A DNA stretch of 64,000 bases. It comes from Leptodontidium sp. MPI-SDFR-AT-0119 (Eukaryota > Ascomycota > Leotiomycetes > Helotiales > Leptodontidiaceae). The stretch covers positions 1 to 64,000 of the forward strand of contig JAHLEZ010000029.1 of the NCBI GenBank assembly GCA_020726505.1, written 5' to 3'. Shown here one piece after another: positions 57,610 through 64,000 of the stretch. Both the position numbers and the translations under genes were made by a program. The notes under the pieces are model-generated. The model saw only the letters and a program-made list of their open reading frames with translations. It was not told the DNA's origin and did not search any database. How positions within the stretch are numbered: the first letter of the stretch is position 1; every line of letters starts with the position of its first letter.

Positions 57610-58806
57610 GATTGAAATTGGCTTGACAAAACAAAATTTGCAATGAGCTGAGCAAACTTTGAGAGGTACTACTCCACCATATATATAGGCCTACATATAT
57701 GCTCCTCCCATTTCCATCTCGTTATGCACTTTCTCGCACAACATCTCAACACCTAACCGCCGACGAAGCCAAGATACTTACATCCTTCCCCATTCACCGA
57801 TCGCCAAGTACATCTCACCTTCCCCTACAAGCCTTTCAGCATGATTGCCGAAAGCCGGCAAATATCCATCGACCACTCTCCTTCCTCCTCGCGTATATCA
57901 TCTGATACCAAGCCGGAGACGATCACTTGGCGGCTCTGGCACGCAGCGGGATGTCGTACAGTTCTGGAATGTGCTCTTCAACCAAAGTCTTGTTCTTTCG
58001 CGTGATGTCTTGACAGTTTCTGGAATGGGAAGGGCCAAGCTGATGGAAGGGTACCCTACATGCAAGCTACTTCTCAGAGACAGAACTGCCAGTTTGGGGC
58101 GGACAAGTGTGCGGTACTTGATGCCGTGATGATCTGTCGCTTGGCAAGCGAGGCTTGATGGGGAAGGTGGAAGCTGCTTGGCTTCTCCTGCAGATCGTTA
58201 TTCATGACATCTCGAGAGATTCTCCAGATTGACGGCGAAAGATAAGAGGGATACCTGCGTAAGACAGGTGACTGATCGTCTTAGGTGCAGCTAAGAGGTA
58301 GAAATCAGATCTGACATTTGCGGGCGCTTTTGCTGTTGTTGTTGTTTGTTTAAGCGAGGGAACTAAATCCAAATGCCAGAGATCCTCTGCTTTGCTCTCG
58401 ATGAGTCTCTCTTGTCGTAATGCATTATTCGTTAATAAGATAAAGACAGAGAACCATGTAAGTAGAATATTGGAAGTAGGCAATCCGACAGACTCTGTAA
58501 TTGTGATTAGGGGACAAGACAATGGCCAATAATGCTGGTTTTTTGGCACTTGCCACAGCGACACTTCAGTACCTAGGTCTATAAGCTGTCACCGAGGAGA
58601 GCGTAACTGTGAAATATCGGCGAAGTGCACGCGCAAGAGGGTCAATTTTAGCTGCTAGGAGAAAATAAAAGTCGCTGTCCGGGATTGCAAACTGAATATT
58701 CGATGTCTCATGGTATTCGTTTTTCTATTCCATTGATCATCTCTAGAGGCCCAGCAAAATCCTCGCTCCCAGCAAGCAAAAGCATGTAAATTTCGAAACG
58801 AGATCC
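57610..58806. other. Intergenic region between lap1-like and PWI/SR genes
   Basis: 1.2 kb. A TATATATAGG-like stretch at about 57679-57690 lies 70-80 bp upstream of the lap1-like ATG and may be its TATA box. Short frames in this region (such as 58564-58202, minus) have no domain character. Confidence 0.45.
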
Positions 58807-60644
58807 TCAACTTGCGTTAGCCTGAGCATTAACAGAGTCGGTACTTAAAGTCCTCATCTTCTTGATTTTCTCCCTGAGCAGCTTCTCGCGCAGCTCATTT
58901 GCTTGTCTTTTTGGATCTTTCATCTGGGTACCGTCAGATATGTCAGCCTGACAGAACATAAAAGATACACGGCTCTTAATGAAAGGTTGATCTCCGGGTT
59001 GAGATTACGAAGCGCTACCAACCTCGTTGGACGGCTGAACTGGACCAGCACTCTTGCTCCTTTCTCTTCGTGGTGATCCCCTGTCTTTCTCTTCATCTGA
59101 ATCAGCCTTTGGATCTCTTGCAGAATCGGATGAAGTGTTTTGTCGCCTCTTGTTTGCTGGCTCGTAGCGTTGTACGGAACGACGACGCTTCCGGTCTCGT
59201 CCACCACGGCTGGAACTTCTAGATCGACTTCGGCGGCGACGCGGAGGTGTAATACTACGGCTGATGCTCCGGGTTAGCCGACGTTCGTCACGATCCTTTC
59301 GAGCTCCAGGCTTGTCTTCATCAATGTCTGGGGTTGGCGTGGGTCCAGTCCTGTCTCGGCCACGACCCAGGATAATGTCAGGGCTTCGTGATCTCGAGCG
59401 TGAGCTAGAAATGGATCGGGAGCGAGAGCTGCTATTACGACGGGGGTTTCGGGATCTTGGTGGAGGATATGGAGATGCAGAAAGAGAGGTGGATCTTCTG
59501 CGTCTGCTAGGCCTTGGAGAGCGAGAACGAGATGTGTCTGGACTTGGTGATCTACGACGCTCTCCACGGTCCCTGCTGCTTCCCCGGCCTCTGCCTCCAC
59601 GAGCACGGTAATTGTTCCTCCTGTCAGGTGTCCTGGATCGTCTGCGGGGAGGAGAACGGGAGCGGGATATGGAGCGGGGGCGCCTGCGAGGAGGCGTACG
59701 GGATGCCGAGTTAGATCTGGCAGGAGATGGTGATCGAGATTCTGAGGGAGATGGGCGACGACGGTCGTTTCGTCTCCCTCCACGTCCACCTGGCACATAT
59801 GAATCTGTGGCCGGCCTCGGAGGCTCCCGAAACGATCCTCGCTCTCTCGAATCTCTCCGGCGAGGAGATCTAGATCGTGGTGGAGCCTGTCGATCGAATC
59901 CCCTCCCACCTCCACCTCCACCACCCCCTCTGCGATCGAAATCTCTATCCCCTCGGCCTCCTCGCCATGTATCTCCACGTCCTCCACGACGTCCTCTGTC
60001 TCCTCGGTCCCCACGGTCGCCCCGTTCACCACGTTCTCGGTTGCGGATGTTGTTAGTCTCCCTTTCTCGGCGTTGTTCTTCGTCTCGACGAGAGCGTGAT
60101 TCCTCGGCAGCCTTCTCAGCTTCAATCTATGCTATTGTTAGTGGAAGAACATGTAATATGGGTGGCAAGACATACCTTCTCCTGTATGAGCTCTAATTTC
60201 TTGGCCTCGAGCAACTCTTTGGGAACGCCTTGGGGGTTGGATTGGGCGCTCAAACACAGATTCCACAATTCCTTACAGAATCCAGCAGTATCTTTGTCCA
60301 GAAATCCCGTCAACTGTATTTGCATCGTCTTAATATCCGGCTGTGACACTGATTAGCTTGGCGCAACCTTGATCGCATCTCTGACGTACAAATCGAGCGC
60401 CTTCGATAAGATTGAAGCACAGTTCTATCACAACATCGTCCTCGCTCCCAAGGATTTCGGAGATCTTGCCTGCGATCCATCTGTCCGGTCAGTATGGTTA
60501 GCCTTGCGCGCACTGGCAGAGGAGCAGCAGGGCCACATACTTTTTCATAACCTCGGCGTTCACTTTTTGCATGTCCACCTTCTTGTTGAACTCCGGGGGA
60601 AACTTTGTCGATTTGAGCAGCTTCGCATCTACACTGCTCGCCAT
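58807..60644 (-). CDS. PWI-domain SR-rich splicing protein (SRm160/SRRM1-like)
   Basis: Five exons: 60644-60541, 60480-60390, 60340-60176, 60126-59023 and 58923-58807; 526 residues. Residues 1-120 form a PWI domain (KFPPEFNKKVDMQKVN, WIAGKISEILG, CFNLIEGARFPDIKTMQIQL). Then comes a basic helix (EAEKAAEESRSRRDEEQRRE), a Gly/Arg-rich part (GDRGRRGGRGD, RRGGGGGGGRG) and a long RS/SP-repeat tail (SRSRSPPRRRSRTP). The last exon returns to a charged helix (ELREKLLREKIKKMR). The order matches SRm160-type coactivators that bind nucleic acid through PWI and help splicing, mRNA export and 3'-end formation in the nucleus. The RS repeats are compositionally biased, which makes other frames open there; those are shadows. 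The symbol is left blank because several PWI-SR proteins exist. Confidence 0.9.
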
Positions 60645-61139
60645 CTTGATTGAGATTGTGCACGTCGTGTGCGGATAAGTATGGTGGTGAGTAGATTTCC
60701 AACGAAGATATTGTAGACAAAGAGAAGAGAAGTGAGTTCAAGCTCTCAAAACCACGAGGCTGAACCCGCTAGGTTACTGTGGAGCTAGCGAAGTGTGGCT
60801 GATGAACTGACGCCACCTTACATATTTTCTAGGATTCACCTCCATAACAACACGAGGCTGAAAAGATGTCAAGCATTGAAAAGATGGTAGCACGACTTCA
60901 TGTCGAGTATTGCAATGTACTCTGTTTTATTTGTGACTTTGCAATTTCCTGCTAGAAATGCCTCTTAGTGGATTTCTGGGGACTTCCTGCCCAGTGCCTT
61001 CGAGCTACGGACTGAGAAGGAGATGGCAAGTGCCACCTATCTACTCGACTCTGCCTATTCAAAAGCTGTCCTTCCCGCTACTCTTTTCTCCTTCTTCTGA
61101 TTCCTCGATCAGCATTCTTCACGCCATGTATCGTTAAGT
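60645..61139. promoter_or_regulatory. Divergent region between PWI/SR gene and the Pro/Ser-rich gene
   Basis: 495 bp with both promoters. No named site identified. Confidence 0.5.
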
Positions 61140-63273
61140 ATGGTTAAGTTTCGAGGTCTTGCTTGGCCAAACAAGACTGCAGTCAATCGACTAGACCGTT
61201 CGGATCTCTCTCAAACAACTCCCAGCTCTCCTGCTGAGATCGAGACACCATCCGTCCAGGATATCGTCATTCAACTGGAAGCCAAGCAGGAACAGGCTCG
61301 TCGAAGGTCATCGGTCGGAGACAGGCCATCGACTCCAAACTTTCGAGTACAACCCTTCCGTCCTGTCATTCCATACTCTCGCACTCCAAGTCCCAATCCA
61401 GCCTCGAAGCTCGCACCCGTGCCAAAGGAACTTGTGGCGGTACAGGAGGAGGTTGACCGTGGACTAAAGGCCCGATCAGCCTCACAGGACTTGGATCATA
61501 AGGCCGTCCCACTGGTATTCACCACTGCAGAAGGGGAGACGATTTATCACCCTTACTCTCTCCTCCCTAGACTAGCTGCTGGAGGTGACGTTACTGGATT
61601 GGATTGCAATCAACACGATCCACCATCAACAACTGGTGAGGCGGCTGACTTTTCAGCAGTTGACTTCGAGGTGGGTGTCTACGTTTCCCTTCCTTCCATG
61701 GCAGCTTAGGAGTTTTCTCAGTTGCTGCGACCTGATGATCGTGTCATTTTGAAGACAGTGCATCTACTGACTGTGAACGACTCCAGAACCTCCCTCCTCT
61801 TCCAGACTCACCTTTTACTTTCTCTCAATCTCCCCGGACTCTTCCGAAGATTTCACAAAACGGGACAGAAGAATTGTCTCCTCTTGCCTCTTCCTTTACC
61901 TCCATTCGACCAATTGTACCATTGTCACCACTCAGCCTTGCGGTAGATTCTGCTGCAGACTCTTCGTCTCGAGTAGGGCTACCTTGCTTATCCGCAGATT
62001 CTCGGTCGAGTAAGTCCCCTCTGAAAGAAGTTCTGCTTCTTCATAGTATTTCGAATGTTTGCTTCTTAAAACCAACCTTTCTCAAGCCGTTACTGGACAT
62101 TGAGGCCCCCATCTTGAAAGAGTGTGATGGCAGTGACTGACTATGTGTTGCTTCGATTCAGGCACGCCATTGAGCTTTTATAAACTTGATCCAGCAAGCA
62201 CGGTGACTTTCAATACAGGTGTTCGAGATTTGATTCAAGAAGCTCCAGATAGTCCTATTGGTGGACAGCCTGCTGCCCCTATGGACAATCGTACCGTGGG
62301 AACGATGGCTGTCCAAGGCAAGTCACTGGCCTCACCGCCGCCAATGACGAAGAAGCCTCTCAGATCCCGTTCAAACTATTCCGACTCAATGCCAGTTCCC
62401 TCTCGAAGAAATCAACATTCCATTGAGCCTTTTGCGACCTTGGAAAATACTGCTATTACCTCGAGACCAGGAACACCACAGAGTGAGGCTTCTATGACAA
62501 TGGTCACGGCACCGGATACCCCATTATTCGGACGGCGAAATGAGTTTAGTGATATGTCGGATATCGCATTTGACGGAAGTCCTGGATCGGGCACTGAAGT
62601 CAAGGATTTTGCAGCGGTTGACAAAGTCAATGAGAGCAAAGCGGATCCCGAAGTGGACGTTTGCCCTGATTGTGATCTTCCCAGTGCCCAACCCGGTGAA
62701 TCAGCAGCCTCCAACGGTTTGAGCCTCCCATCTTCCGGAGCCCCAATATCTTCTGTACCAAGTTCTGGAATTTCACCATCTAGTGCGCCCAACCTACCAG
62801 CTTCCAAGTCACCAGCCTCTGGGGTCTCTCCTAGTGGTCTCCCATCTACTGGTCTTCCGACTAGTACCATCCCGACATCTGGTTTTTCGGCGTCTGATGC
62901 TCCTTTGCTTTCGCTCCCGGGAGTTCCTCAAGTAGGAAGTGACGGGCTTTATGTTCCTGGTTCTAATCTCCCAGGAGGTTTGGCCGTACCCGCTGATATC
63001 ACTGGTAAACTCGATCCTCCCGGAACCCCTGTTCCGAGCAAGAAGCGAATGGCCTTGGGGAAGGGGAAGAAGAAAGGCCAGAAGGTAGTTCGACGTGGTA
63101 GGCACTTGATCCTGCGTAAGCCAGTCCTTGCATTGGTTGTAGGTAGACAGCTAGCTGGGCCAACCTCAGCAGCCCTGAAATTGGTTTCGAAGGGTACCTC
63201 AGTTGATCCCGCCGCATTCAAGGATGCTGCAGTTCCAGATGCAGTCCCACAGCCTGTACCATTGCCAGCTTGA
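61140..63273 (+). CDS. Proline/serine-rich protein, unknown function, basic C-terminus
   Basis: Three exons: 61140-61670, 61787-62009 and 62162-63273; 621 residues. Introns have good GT-AG signals and the frames join (VDFE to NLPPLPDSP; SRSS to TPLSFYKLD). The protein is mostly disordered. A Ser/Pro-rich repeat zone about residues 430-500 consists of units like SSGISPSSAP, SPASGVSPSG, LPSTGLPTST and IPTSGFSASD. The C-terminal 80 residues carry a strong basic cluster (KKRMALGKGKKKGQKVVRRG) followed by LILRKPVLALVVGRQLAG, which is hydrophobic. A CPDC motif occurs just before the repeats. There is no signal peptide or catalytic domain I can recognise. The basic cluster could be a nuclear localisation signal or membrane-surface patch; function is not known. 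Confidence 0.78.
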
Positions 63274-63605
63274 CAAAGAAAGATGAGTCACCGGTTGCGA
63301 AATCGACTGGAAGAAATGGAATGGGCGATTATGGTACACAGAGAGCTTGATGAAGTAGTTTGGGAGGAAAATTGGTCCTTACCTCCTGTTTAGCCAGATT
63401 GTCTACAACAATTGTCGAGTCTCGAACCCAATCAAAAATGCATTCGTTATTCCGTTAGAATGAAGTCCAATTACTTTTTTGACCAACTTCCAAGCCATGG
63501 GTATTCCCAAACGCCTCGCAATGCACCGAAACCCTCAATACCATCCCTCACATCCCTATTGTCAGTCGTATGTACCTTAAGTATCCTTCCTCACAAACAC
63601 AACCT
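63274..63605. other. 3' intergenic region between the Pro/Ser-rich gene and the last gene
   Basis: 332 bp between facing stops. No feature seen. Confidence 0.4.
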
Positions 63606-64000
63606 TTAAACACCCAAATGCCTAGCCCGAGCAACCCTCTCCCTCTCATCCAAGTCCTCCTTTGCATACCGCGCAACCACCTCGTCGACTCTCTGCTTCG
63701 CGCGGCTCAAGCCCGTATCGCCCATCTGTCTGAACTTCCCTCTCATCTCGAAGAGTTGCAGGAGTGTCTTTGCACGCGCGAGATCTTCGTCTAGCTGTGT
63801 GGGAGAAGGGGTGTTAGCTTTTTGGCTTGGTCTGGTATGGAGTGGGGTGGATTGGGCATAGGAATGAAGGGAAGGGAGGGTGGAGGGGGTGTTTACCTCA
63901 ACACCCGAATGTCCGCCAATGGGTGTACTCGCACCACTTCCTCCCATGCTCATGCTCGTGCTGGCACCAGCACTGGCATTGCTTCCCTCCCTGGCAAAAC
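63606..64000 (-). CDS. C-terminal end of an unrecognised gene (partial)
   Basis: Two exons: from the window edge to 63897, then 63794-63606 after a 102-bp intron (GTAAAC...CACACAG, with GCTAAC branch site). The visible part is a Ser/Gly-rich stretch (MSMGGSGASTPIGGHSGVE) followed by a charged, probably coiled helix: LDEDLARAKTLLQLFEMRGK, then DEVVARYAKEDLDERERVAR and the end ARHLGV. The 5' part lies beyond the window. I do not recognise the family, and the helix alone does not decide it. Read through, the intron would keep the frame open, so retention cannot be excluded. Confidence 0.7.
   Translation of the reverse strand, partial: FAREGSNASAGASTSMSMGGSGASTPIGGHSGVEVNTPSTLPSLHSYAQSTPLHTRPSQKANTPSPTQLDEDLARAKTLLQLFEMRGKFRQMGDTGLSRAKQRVDEVVARYAKEDLDERERVARARHLGV

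Noticed and set aside
59274..60196. Long frames in other phases over the SR-rich gene
   Set aside because: They are shadows of Arg/Ser codon repeats; the PWI-SR frame is continuous and spliced.

Overview
This window is nuclear DNA from a filamentous ascomycete (Pezizomycotina). Genes carry several short introns (about 45-130 bp) with GTRNGT donors and CAG/TAG acceptors. Intergenic spaces are long, and the families are typical of moulds: NACHT/STAND receptors, fungal STAND N-terminal domains, Zn2Cys6 regulators, a secreted M28 aminopeptidase, a Bem3-type RhoGAP. The style fits Leotiomycetes, but that is inference; no rRNA or species marker is present.

Left part (1-21.3 kb) is conserved housekeeping: a Cdc48-cofactor UBX4/TUG-like gene (partial, -), proteasome beta-3 PUP3 (+), a SERCA-type Ca2+-ATPase (-), a 14-3-3 protein (+), the U1 snRNP factor PRP39 (+) and a large PX-PH-RhoGAP protein like Bem3 (-). 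UBX4/PUP3 and SERCA/14-3-3 are divergent pairs. PUP3/SERCA and PRP39/Bem3 are convergent. A stretch of about 7.7 kb (21.3-29.0 kb) then holds no convincing gene, only simple repeats and pyrimidine-rich sequence.

The middle (29-50 kb) looks accessory. It holds a STAND-N-terminal protein with an apparent reading-frame break, a NACHT NOD-like receptor with TPR-like C-terminus, an apparently intact Tc1 (DD34E) transposon inserted about 0.4 kb upstream of that receptor, a long disordered protein, an ankyrin protein with a STAND-type N-terminus and a divergent kinase with altered HRD and DFG motifs. Interleaved are two metabolic/mitochondrial genes: a tiny three-exon SDHAF1-like LYR protein and a fumarylacetoacetate-hydrolase-family enzyme, sharing one short divergent promoter.

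The right part (50.5-64 kb) holds a TauD/TfdA Fe(II)/2-oxoglutarate dioxygenase (-) divergent from a Zn2Cys6 regulator (+), a secreted leucine aminopeptidase (-), a PWI-domain SR-rich splicing protein (SRm160-like, -), a proline/serine-rich protein of unknown function (+) and the 3' end of an unrecognised gene (-). Exon boundaries were derived by reading splice signals and checking that frames join; those that could not be fixed are flagged.
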